From NCBI GenBank assembly GCA_026983935.1, contig JALSTC010000021.1, positions 1-5,717 on the forward strand: a DNA stretch of 5,717 bases. The letters run 5' to 3'. Source of the stretch: Ardenticatenia bacterium (GTDB lineage Bacteria > Chloroflexota > Anaerolineae > Aggregatilineales > Ch27). A program made the translations under genes and the position numbers. This document shows positions 1-5,717 of the stretch, piece by piece (the first letter of the stretch is position 1; each line of letters begins with the position of its first letter). The notes below the pieces were generated by a model. That model was not told the origin of the DNA, searched no databases, and was given only the letters and a program-made list of their open reading frames with translations.

Positions 1-1
1 G

Positions 2-124
2 GTTTCCAAGGGCCACTACACCATCCCCCCCTTACACATGTTTATACGTAAAATTCGTGGTTCACACGTCCTGACGGAGGAAAGAAAATTGGCCTATCGT
101 CGAAGGAAAAATGGCGGAATTTGA
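2..124 (+). CDS. Possible 3' end of an unidentified reading frame entering from the left edge
   Basis: A frame with no stop runs in from the window edge and ends at TGA 122-124, giving about 40 residues. It begins VSKGHYTIPP and ends with a basic stretch of the type RKLAYRRRKNGGI. The peptide is rich in Lys and Arg and contains no motif I recognise. The frame is short enough to be open by chance, and the surrounding DNA is more AT-rich than the genes to the right. It could be the C-terminus of a truncated gene, perhaps another mobile-element remnant next to the IS5 fragment, or non-coding sequence. Sequence left of the window is needed to tell. Confidence 0.2.
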   Translation, partial: VSKGHYTIPPLHMFIRKIRGSHVLTEERKLAYRRRKNGGI

Positions 125-204
125 CGAAGCTATGTTTATAATGTTTTGAGCGATTTTACAAACATTTCCTGCGTTTAGCAATTCTCTTTTTAAGGAAAGC
201 GTGA

Positions 205-675
205 TACTGGGCAGCACACCCGTGCGCGGCTGGGGCGGCAAAAAACGGTGGACAGGCTGCCCAGGCGTTGGGGCGCAGCCGGGGTGGGTTTAGCACCAAA
301 ATCCATGTGAGCGTTGATGCCCTGGACAATCCTTTGCGCTTCAGACTGACCGGCGGGCAACGCCACGACATCACGCAAGCCGAGGACTTGCTGGTTGGTT
401 TGTCCAGCGACTATGTGATTGCTGACCGCGCCTACGATGCTGACCCCTTGATCGATTTCATTATCGAACAGGGGGCCATCCCTGTCATCCCATCGCACAA
501 ACGCCGTAAGCAACCGCACGAGTACGACACCTGACTCTACCGTGAGTGCGCGTTGGTCGAGTGTTTTGTGAACAAGATCAAGCATTTTCGTCGTATCTTC
601 TCTCGTTTTGACAGGCTCGCCAGCCGTTATCCTGGGTTCCTGTGCTTTGCTGGCGCTTTGATCTGGTTGCGCTGA
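205..675 (+). pseudogene. IS5-family (IS427-like) transposase remnant, 5'-truncated, with an internal stop
   Basis: The frame reads as the C-terminal DDE domain of an IS5-family transposase, DNA-cutting enzyme of an insertion sequence. Family blocks appear in order: AAGAAKNGGQ (about 226-255), GRSRGGFSTKIHV (271-309), the second catalytic Asp in VIADRAYD (Asp codon 424-426), IPSHKRRK (about 481-513), and the glutamate block LVECFVNKIKHFRRI (Glu codon 559-561), ending in ALIWLR and TGA 673-675. Two lesions are visible. A TGA at 532-534 interrupts the YD-LYRE block nine codons before the Glu. Upstream of 205 the family sequence stops: a TGA lies at 202-204, and the first catalytic Asp block (usually DST-VRAH) is unrecognisable. 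The longest intact piece (TTG 268 to 534) lacks the glutamate, so the product should be inactive. Family assignment is confident; subgroup is less so. Confidence 0.85.
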
Positions 676-677
676 AA

Positions 678-691
678 TGTCAACAGAACCT
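678..691. repeat. Possible right terminal inverted repeat of the IS5-family remnant
   Basis: Just after the transposase stop is TGTCAACAGAACCT. Its complement, AGGTTCTGTTGACA, resembles the ends of IS5-family elements in style, and the close distance to the transposase stop fits. No matching left end is visible in bases 1-204, consistent with the 5' truncation. The assignment rests on position and general resemblance only. Confidence 0.25.
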
Positions 692-729
692 GGTTTATGT
701 CCGGGTCCCAGAATGAGATATAGGCATAT

Positions 730-759
730 TTGTGCTTTTGCTTGCAGATCATTTACAAT
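730..759 (+). promoter_or_regulatory. Putative sigma70-type promoter for the amidohydrolase unit
   Basis: A -35-like TTGTGC (730-735) is separated by 18 bases from a good -10-like TACAAT (754-759). This places a start of transcription near 766, about 35 bases before the proposed TTG start of the amidohydrolase. It sits between the IS remnant and the first cluster gene, where a promoter for the 800-3514 pair would be expected. It comes from consensus matching only. Confidence 0.45.
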
Positions 760-763
760 GATC
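747..763. promoter_or_regulatory. Perfect 7-3-7 dyad overlapping the -10 element, candidate operator
   Basis: GATCATT (747-753), TAC, AATGATC (757-763) is a perfect inverted repeat with a 3-base spacer. It covers the proposed -10 hexamer TACAAT (754-759). A dimeric repressor bound here would block RNA polymerase, so it is a plausible operator. No regulator gene is present in the window to pair with it. The short loop and lack of a T-tract argue against a terminator. Confidence 0.4.
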
Positions 764-799
764 GATATCTGATTTATTTGGAAGTAGTCGGGACTGGCG

Positions 800-1969
800 T
801 TGCGGGCGTTACACTGGCAGGGAGTGGAAATTGGCGGGCAGGTGCGTGATCTGTACACGGCCCGGCGGGTGAGTGATGCCCCATTGCCGGGGGTGCTGGC
901 GGTGGATATGCGTGGTTATGCGCTCTGGCCCGCTCTGATCAATGCGCACGATCATCTGGAACTGAATCACTACCCCCGCAGTAAATTTCGCGATGTCTAC
1001 GCCAATGCACATCAGTGGGGCGAGGACGTCAATGCCCGGCTGGGTCAACCGCCCTACAGCGACGGGCAGGCCGTGCCGCTCCCGGATCGGTTGTTCATCG
1101 GTGGTCTCAAGAATCTACTCTCTGGCGCACTGACCGTCGCTCACCATAACCCGCTGCACAGACCGCTGCGGCGGGCAGATTATCCGGTGCAGGTGCTGCG
1201 GCGCTGCGGCTGGGCACACTCGCTGCACTTTTCGCCGGATGTGGCCGCATCATACGCCCGAACGCCGCCGGATGTGCCCTGGATCATCCATCTGGCCGAA
1301 GGTACAGATGCTGTCGCGTCGGCGGAATACAAGCGGCTGAAGGCGTTGGGTTGTGTCGGGTCGAATACCGTATTGGTGCATGGCGTCGGTCTTACGCCGG
1401 AGGATAGGCAGGATGCGGCGCAGCATGTGCGGGGATTGATCTGGTGTCCCTCCAGCAACCTTTACCTGCTTGGCCAGACGGCGGATGTCCGCGCATGGCA
1501 GGCAGCAGGTGGGCGGGTGGCGCTGGGCAGCGACTCGCGGCTCACTGCCGAGGGCGATCTACTGGACGAGATGCGGGTGGCGCTGGCAGCGGGACAGGCT
1601 GATGCCGGGGCGGTGCTGCGGATGGCTACGACCGACGCAGCGGCAGTGCTTGGTTTGAGCGATGTGGGCAGTTTGCAGCCAGGGATGCAAGCCGATTTGA
1701 TCGTTACTCCCGCTGGTAAGTCACCTGTTGGACTGCGACGGGCTGATCTGGTGCTGGTCGTGCGGGAAGGCATGCCGCTGATCGGTGATCCGGAAGTTAT
1801 GGCCCGCCTGCCTCATGTAGAGACGGTGCCTGCCATGCTGGATGGCCGCCCCAAAGCGATCCATGTTGGTCTGGCACGGCGTATTATCAGATGTCGGCTG
1901 CAGGAGCCGGGATTGACGCTGAGGGCACGCCCGGCACGAAGATGGTTTTTTCTGGCGCAGAGTATATAA
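800..1969 (+). CDS. Amidohydrolase-superfamily metal-dependent hydrolase, deaminase/chlorohydrolase (ATZ/TRZ) type
   Basis: A 389-residue protein, slightly short for the cytosolic ATZ/TRZ-type hydrolases (about 400-480), which use an active-site metal to hydrolyse or deaminate aminated rings. Metal-ligand motifs fall in order on a TIM-barrel pattern: INAHDHLE (His50, His52), an extra His pair in VAHHNP (115-116), HLAEGTD (His164, Glu167), LVHGVGL (His194) and LGSDSR (Asp245). SLQPGMQADLIV (291-302) is the usual return to the beta-sandwich domain. No signal peptide is seen, so it should be cytosolic. The proposed start is TTG 800 with a weak GGGA six bases upstream; the frame is closed by TAG at 785-787, and no ATG lies between. 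GTG 824 is an alternative. The next gene, a radical SAM enzyme, begins 18 bases after the stop, implying co-transcription. Substrate unknown; deamination of an N-heterocycle or nucleoside-like intermediate is one possibility. Confidence 0.85.
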   Translation: MRALHWQGVEIGGQVRDLYTARRVSDAPLPGVLAVDMRGYALWPALINAHDHLELNHYPRSKFRDVYANAHQWGEDVNARLGQPPYSDGQAVPLPDRLFIGGLKNLLSGALTVAHHNPLHRPLRRADYPVQVLRRCGWAHSLHFSPDVAASYARTPPDVPWIIHLAEGTDAVASAEYKRLKALGCVGSNTVLVHGVGLTPEDRQDAAQHVRGLIWCPSSNLYLLGQTADVRAWQAAGGRVALGSDSRLTAEGDLLDEMRVALAAGQADAGAVLRMATTDAAAVLGLSDVGSLQPGMQADLIVTPAGKSPVGLRRADLVLVVREGMPLIGDPEVMARLPHVETVPAMLDGRPKAIHVGLARRIIRCRLQEPGLTLRARPARRWFFLAQSI

Positions 1970-1987
1970 GCAAAAGGAATCGGTGTG

Positions 1988-3514
1988 ATGGTAGATATAT
2001 TATTCGGGCAGTCGTACTATCTGCGGTTTGATCCCAAGCTCTGGCGGGCGATGCAGCCCTATCCTCCGCTGGGGACGCTTTATGCTGCCGCTTATATGCG
2101 TGAGCGGGGCCATGATGTGGCGCTTTTTGACGCGATGCTGGCGGCAGGCCCCCAGGAGTGGGCAGCGGCGGTCCGGCGGCATCGCCCCCGCTATGCTGTG
2201 CTCTATGAGGACAACTTCAACTACCTCAGCAAGATGAGCCTGCTGCGGATGCGTGAGGCGGCCTTCGCTATGATTACGGCGGCGAAAGAGGCGGGCTGCA
2301 CGGTGATTGTCTGCGGCTCGGACATGACCGATCATCCGGATCGGTACCTGGCGCAGGGAGCCGATGTGGCGATTCTGGGCGAGGGTGAGGCCACGCTGGC
2401 CGAACTTATCGCCCAACTGGATGAGGCCGGGCCTTCTGCTGAGGCGCTCGCGGCGATTCAGGGGATCGCCTATCTGGATAAGGATGGCGGCGTGGCCCGG
2501 ACGTCCCCGCGCCCGGTGATCCGTGATCTGGATGCGCTGCCGTTCCCGGCATGGGACCTGGTAGACAGCGAGCGTTATCGGACGATCTGGTTGGAACGGC
2601 ACGGCTATTATTCGGTGAACATGGTCACCACGCGGGGCTGCCCTTTCCACTGCAACTGGTGCGCCAAGCCGATCTGGGGGCAGCGTTATCATGTGCGCAG
2701 CCCGGAAAACGTCGTGGCCGAAATGGCCTGGTTGAAGGAAACCTTCCGACCAGATCATATCTGGTTCATGGACGACATCATGGGCATCCGCGACCGCTGG
2801 ATCGAGGAATTCGCGGATGTGCTGGATGCGCAGGGCGTGCATATTCCTTTCAAGAGCCTGAATCGAGTTGATCTGCTGCTCAAGGGAGATGCTATCCCGG
2901 CACTGGCGCGGGCGGGCGCACAGATCGTCTGGGTTGGGGCGGAGAGTGGTTCCCAGAAGATTCTGGATGCGATGGACAAGGGAACGACGGTCGAGCAGAT
3001 TTACGAAGCGACACAAAAGCTGCATGCACATGGGATACGGGTGGCTTTCTTCCTGCAGTTTGGTTATCCCGGCGAAACGCGGGAGGATATCGAGCTGACC
3101 CTGAAAATGGTTCGTGATCTGATGCCGGACGATATTGGTATTTCGGTCAGCTATCCCTTGCCGGGGACGGCATTCTATGAGCGCGTGCGCCATGAACTCG
3201 GCGAGCGGGCCAACTGGATCGACAGCCAGGACATGGCCATGCTCTACAAGGGGCCGTTCCGCACGGAGTTCTACCGCCAGCTTCATACGGTGGTGCACAA
3301 GGACTACCGCTCTCGTAAGACGTGGGCACAGCTTCGGGATTGGCTGCGGCAGCCCGGCGTACGTGAGTTACCGTCACCCCGACGATTGGCAGCGATGGCC
3401 TATCACCGACTCACGCTGCCGCTGGCGACGGCCCGTCTTGACCGTCTGGCGCGAATGCCGCACGAACCGACCCGTCTGCCGAATGTGGCTGTTCAGGGAG
3501 AAGTGCATGGCTAG
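1988..3514 (+). CDS. B12-binding-type radical SAM protein (BchE-like architecture), paralog 1
   Basis: A 508-residue enzyme with two modules. Residues 1-~145 look like a cobalamin-binding Rossmann domain: MVDILFG, PYPPLGTLYAAAYMRERGH (25-42), and GADVAILGEGEATLAEL (124-140). The classical DxHxxG motif is absent, as in BchE-like members. Residues ~205-400 form the radical SAM core. RGCPFHCNWC carries the CX3CX2C ligands of the 4Fe-4S cluster at Cys218, Cys222 and Cys225; WVGAESGSQ (315-323) and QFGYPGET (357-364) are the expected SAM-contact blocks. The basic C-terminus (~440-508) is unassigned. ATG 1988 was chosen because it aligns with the start of paralog 2 (MDILL); GTG 1985 is three bases upstream, and AGGA at 1975-1978 serves either. 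Such enzymes methylate unactivated carbons or perform cyclisations; a BchE (chlorophyll) role is not implied. Its TAG stop lies in a CTAG shared with the opposing DUF456 gene. Confidence 0.88.
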   Translation: MVDILFGQSYYLRFDPKLWRAMQPYPPLGTLYAAAYMRERGHDVALFDAMLAAGPQEWAAAVRRHRPRYAVLYEDNFNYLSKMSLLRMREAAFAMITAAKEAGCTVIVCGSDMTDHPDRYLAQGADVAILGEGEATLAELIAQLDEAGPSAEALAAIQGIAYLDKDGGVARTSPRPVIRDLDALPFPAWDLVDSERYRTIWLERHGYYSVNMVTTRGCPFHCNWCAKPIWGQRYHVRSPENVVAEMAWLKETFRPDHIWFMDDIMGIRDRWIEEFADVLDAQGVHIPFKSLNRVDLLLKGDAIPALARAGAQIVWVGAESGSQKILDAMDKGTTVEQIYEATQKLHAHGIRVAFFLQFGYPGETREDIELTLKMVRDLMPDDIGISVSYPLPGTAFYERVRHELGERANWIDSQDMAMLYKGPFRTEFYRQLHTVVHKDYRSRKTWAQLRDWLRQPGVRELPSPRRLAAMAYHRLTLPLATARLDRLARMPHEPTRLPNVAVQGEVHG

Positions 3515-4011
3515 CCGGAGATGAGCAGGCTGGCTATGAACACGGCAAAGATCAGCAGACTGATCCCGACTTCCACGATCGTGCTCAGGGCGTAGCCTGC
3601 CGCCGCAGCGCCGCCGGTGCGGATGGCGATATTGAGTTCTCCAGCCCGGAGGAATTCGAACAGGATGGCTCCCATCACAAGGCCCAGCAGCGTTCCAAGA
3701 ATGGGGATGGGAATGGCAAATGTCCCGACCAGTCCGCCAAGCAGCGCACCGAGAATGGCCAGACAACTGCTGCCCTGCGACCGCATCCCCAGCGCCTGCA
3801 TCCACCAGCCAGATGCTGAGCCGAGCACCATGAGCACGGTCATCACGGCAACCGACGGCCAGCCAACACGGGCGAATCCCGTCAGGACGGCGAAGATCAC
3901 GCCGATGGCCCAGACAAGCGCCGGGCCGGGCACGGCTGGCAGCAGCGAAGCAGGCAGGGCCAGCAGCATGAGCAAGATGGCCAGCGGGATCAGGACGATT
4001 TCGGCGAGCAA
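3511..4011 (-). CDS. DUF456-type small integral membrane protein
   Basis: A 166-residue, strongly hydrophobic protein with about four to five membrane segments: ~4-24, 30-48, 52-70, 82-120 (Gly-rich, possibly two helices) and ~134-163. The PAVPGPALVW block (25-34) and the Gly/Pro-rich PIPILGTLLGLVMGAILFEF (101-120) match DUF456, a family of inner-membrane proteins of unknown function; length fits that family. Start is TTG at 4011-4009: on the minus strand AAAAGGGG (4027-4020) lies eight bases before it, an excellent ribosome-binding site, and no in-frame ATG is nearby. The gene is convergent with the first radical SAM gene, with overlapping stops, and divergent from the second. Nothing in the protein links it to the flanking enzymes; it may be a membrane accessory of the cluster or an unrelated neighbour. 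Confidence 0.78.
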   Translation of the reverse strand: MLAEIVLIPLAILLMLLALPASLLPAVPGPALVWAIGVIFAVLTGFARVGWPSVAVMTVLMVLGSASGWWMQALGMRSQGSSCLAILGALLGGLVGTFAIPIPILGTLLGLVMGAILFEFLRAGELNIAIRTGGAAAAGYALSTIVEVGISLLIFAVFIASLLISG

Positions 4012-4112
4012 GGCGCAGTCCCCTTTTAGTGGTGTACTGTTGATATATACGCTTCTGGCGTGAGAACGTTACGATTTTTGGAGATTACGGCAGATATAGG
4101 ATAGAGGCGCAA
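4012..4112. promoter_or_regulatory. Divergent intergenic region between DUF456 and radical SAM gene 2
   Basis: About 100 AT-richer bases separate two divergent starts, so promoters for both are expected here. Visible elements are the DUF456 ribosome-binding site (AAAAGGGG, 4027-4020, minus), an AT-rich GATATATAC at 4042-4050 that could supply a minus-strand -10 (TATATA), and a weak plus-strand pair: TTACGA, 18 bases, GATATA (about 4069-4098). GAGG at 4104-4107, five bases before ATG 4113, is the ribosome-binding site of the radical SAM gene. No convincing consensus promoter stands out on the plus strand. Confidence 0.35.
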
Positions 4113-5537
4113 ATGGATATTTTGCTCACGCACGGCTATTTTCTTCATGAAGACCCTCACGAGCGTAAGGTGATGAAGCCCTACCCGCCGCTGGGCATCC
4201 TGCACCTCAGCGCCTATCTCAAGGCGAAGGGATTTGCGGTTGGTGTGTTTGATACCACCTTCCAACGTATGGCCGATTTTGAGGCGCTGATTCGGGTCGA
4301 GCGGCCTCCGGTCGTTGGCATCTATACCAACATGATGACCAAATTCAATGTGCTGCAAATGATCGCGTTTTGCAAGGCGCAGGGCAGCACGGTCATTCTC
4401 GGTGGGCCGGAACCGCCGTACTATGCCCGCGAGTATCTGGCGCATGGCGCGGACGTGATCGTCCGCGGGGAGGGCGAATTTACGCTGGAGGAATTGCTGC
4501 CGCATATCGCCCGGCATGGCCTGCAGAACATGGAGCACATCGCCGGAATCGCCTTCCGCCGCGATGACGGCGAGGTGATCGAGACGCCGCCGCGTCCGTT
4601 CATCAAGAATTTGAGCGATCATCCCTGGCCGGATCGCGAGGCGATTGACATCCCGCAGTATATGCGTGTCTGGAAGGAACATCACGGCCAGAGTTCAGTT
4701 TCCGCGATCTGTGCGCGCGGCTGCCCGTATACCTGTACGTGGTGCAGCCATTCCGTTTTTGGCAACAGCCACCGCCGCCGTGAGCCGGAAGACATGGCCG
4801 ATGAAATTCTCTGGATCAAAGAACGCTATGATCCTGACCTGATCTGGTATGCCGATGATGTGTTCACCATCAACCGCCGCTGGTTTTACCGCTATCATGA
4901 GGCGCTGCAGGCGCGGGGCGTGCGCATTCCCTTTGAGTGTATTTCCCGTGCCGATCGGCTGGATGAAGATGTGATCAAAACGCTGGCGGAAATGGGCTGT
5001 TTTCGACTGTGGATCGGATCGGAGAGCGGCTCGCAGCGCGTGCTGGATGCAATGAAGCGCAAGACGCAGGTCGAAGATGTGCAGGCTAAGACCCATCTGC
5101 TGCAGAGACACGGCATCGAGGCCGGGATGTTCATCATGCTGGGCTATGAAGGCGAGGATATCAGCGATCTGGAAGCCACGGTCGAGCATCTCAAGGTCTC
5201 CAGCCCGGATATCTTCTTGACGACGGTTGCCTACCCGATCAAAGGCACACCCTACTACGCGGAGGTCGAAAGTCGTATTGTGGCGGATAAGGCCTGGGCG
5301 GAACGCTCCGATCGTGATCTGACTGTGGCCGGACGCCATTCCCGCCGCTTCTATGCGTTCGCCACGCGCTGGATGGTGAACGCGGTAGCCCTGCATCGGG
5401 CACGGCGCAGCGGCGCGAATCCGCTGCAGATGGCCAGGATGGCAGCCAATGTCGTGGTTGGACGGCTGGGTATGGCCCTGACGCAGCGTGAAGCCGAGAA
5501 GCGCGGGCGTCCGGTCGTGCTGGACACCGGGGTATGA
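4113..5537 (+). CDS. B12-binding-type radical SAM protein (BchE-like architecture), paralog 2
   Basis: A 474-residue protein with the same two-module plan as the enzyme at 1988-3514. The N-terminal cobalamin-type domain has MDILLTHGYF, KPYPPLGILHLSAYLKAKGF (22-41), LGGPEPPYY (96-104) and GADVIVRGEGEFTLEEL (112-128), again without DxHxxG. The radical SAM core has ARGCPYTCTWC with cluster ligands Cys204, Cys208 and Cys211, then WIGSESGSQRVLDAM (300-314) and GYEGED (344-349) where paralog 1 has GYPGET. AYPIKGTPYY (373-382) ends the core. The C-terminus (~410-474) is rich in Arg and hydrophobics and could touch the membrane or a partner. ATG 4113 has GAGG five bases upstream. Its stop TGA touches the methyltransferase start, so the two are probably translated together. 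Fe-S/SAM radical chemistry is confident; cobalamin use is likely; substrate unknown. Confidence 0.88.
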   Translation: MDILLTHGYFLHEDPHERKVMKPYPPLGILHLSAYLKAKGFAVGVFDTTFQRMADFEALIRVERPPVVGIYTNMMTKFNVLQMIAFCKAQGSTVILGGPEPPYYAREYLAHGADVIVRGEGEFTLEELLPHIARHGLQNMEHIAGIAFRRDDGEVIETPPRPFIKNLSDHPWPDREAIDIPQYMRVWKEHHGQSSVSAICARGCPYTCTWCSHSVFGNSHRRREPEDMADEILWIKERYDPDLIWYADDVFTINRRWFYRYHEALQARGVRIPFECISRADRLDEDVIKTLAEMGCFRLWIGSESGSQRVLDAMKRKTQVEDVQAKTHLLQRHGIEAGMFIMLGYEGEDISDLEATVEHLKVSSPDIFLTTVAYPIKGTPYYAEVESRIVADKAWAERSDRDLTVAGRHSRRFYAFATRWMVNAVALHRARRSGANPLQMARMAANVVVGRLGMALTQREAEKRGRPVVLDTGV

Positions 5538-5545
5538 GGGGCCGC

Positions 5546-5717
5546 ATGTCCAGAACTGGAGCGGCCTTCGACGGCCTGGCGCAGTCCTACGATCGCGACT
5601 TCACGGAGACGGTTATTGGCCAGTGGCTGCGCGAGCGCGTCCATGCGCGATTGGATGCCTGTTTCCAGCCGGGCGAATCTGTGCTGGAACTTGGCTGTGG
5701 AACGGGCGAGGATGCGC
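5546..5717 (+). CDS. Class I SAM-dependent methyltransferase, N-terminal part (runs off window)
   Basis: The visible 57 residues begin MSRTGAAFDGLAQSYDRDF, the FDxLAxxYD opening common in small-molecule methyltransferases of the Methyltransf_11/25 type. SVLELGCGTGEDA follows, the glycine-rich motif I that binds S-adenosylmethionine. Such enzymes move a methyl group to O, N or C of a small molecule in the cytosol. ATG 5546 is preceded by GAGGGG (5536-5541) four bases away. An in-frame ATG at 5534 would overlap the TGA of the radical SAM gene as ATGA and add four residues (MRGR); either start means tight translational coupling. The acceptor-binding region lies beyond the window, so the substrate cannot be guessed. 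Confidence 0.85.
   Translation, partial: MSRTGAAFDGLAQSYDRDFTETVIGQWLRERVHARLDACFQPGESVLELGCGTGEDA

Noticed and set aside
12..17. GCCACT resembling part of a cobalamin-riboswitch B12 box
   Set aside because: A six-base match without the rest of the conserved riboswitch, and too far from any B12-related start. The leader before 800 is also too short for one.
141..165. ATGTTTTG ... CAAACAT imperfect inverted repeat
   Set aside because: Short, AT-only arms with a mismatch in an AT-rich region; expected by chance and not followed by a convincing T-tract for a terminator.
190..858. Minus-strand 222-codon frame across the IS remnant and promoter region
   Set aside because: It is antisense to conserved transposase sequence and runs across the intergenic region into the amidohydrolase start; no motif is recognised.
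2000..3298. Long minus-strand open frame (432 codons) opposite the first radical SAM gene
   Set aside because: Its translation is rich in Arg, His and Pro with no recognisable motif. It is an antisense shadow produced by GC-rich codon use in a gene with clear radical SAM motifs.
1988..3514. Annotation as bchE (Mg-protoporphyrin monomethyl ester cyclase)
   Set aside because: The architecture is similar, but no other chlorophyll biosynthesis genes are in the window, and this family is often over-annotated as BchE.
3617..4063. Plus-strand 148-codon frame opposite the DUF456 gene
   Set aside because: Its Ser/Pro/Met-rich translation looks like an antisense shadow, while the minus frame gives a coherent multi-pass membrane protein with a strong ribosome-binding site.
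4026..5396. Minus-strand open frames of 219 and 233 codons opposite the second radical SAM gene
   Set aside because: No family motifs, low-complexity antisense composition, and complete overlap with a gene carrying a confident CX3CX2C core.

Overview
The window reads as a GC-rich bacterial chromosome fragment. The genes from about 800 onward are visibly GC-biased in third codon positions, while the first ~200 bases are clearly more AT-rich. No gene fixes the taxonomy. Paired cobalamin-type radical SAM enzymes beside an amidohydrolase and a small-molecule methyltransferase suggest an anaerobic or facultative environmental bacterium. A Chloroflexota-like host is a guess only.

Left part (1-~790): an AT-rich edge with the possible tail of an unidentified reading frame (2-124), then a decayed IS5-family transposase fragment (about 205-675). 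The fragment has lost its N-terminal half and carries an in-frame stop at 532-534, before the codon for the catalytic glutamate. Next is a short intergenic stretch with a plausible sigma70-type promoter (730-759). Its -10 element lies inside a perfect 7-3-7 dyad (747-763), which looks like an operator.

Central and right part (800-5717): a compact enzyme cluster. In order: an amidohydrolase of the deaminase/chlorohydrolase type (800-1969, +); after an 18-base gap, a B12-binding-type radical SAM protein (1988-3514, +); a DUF456-type membrane protein on the opposite strand (3511-4011, -), whose stop shares a CTAG with the stop of the radical SAM gene; a ~100-base divergent intergenic region; a second, diverged radical SAM protein of the same architecture (4113-5537, +); and, touching or overlapping its stop, the start of a class I SAM-dependent methyltransferase (5534/5546 to the window end, +).

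Working model (inference): the two radical SAM enzymes, the amidohydrolase and the methyltransferase form a small-molecule or lipid tailoring pathway. The radical SAM enzymes would do radical C-methylation or BchE-like oxidative/cyclising chemistry, the amidohydrolase would do deamination or C-N/C-Cl-type hydrolysis, and the methyltransferase a polar methyl transfer. I do not recognise a characterised pathway with this composition, so the substrate and product are unknown. The DUF456 gene may be an unrelated membrane protein caught between the two transcription units.
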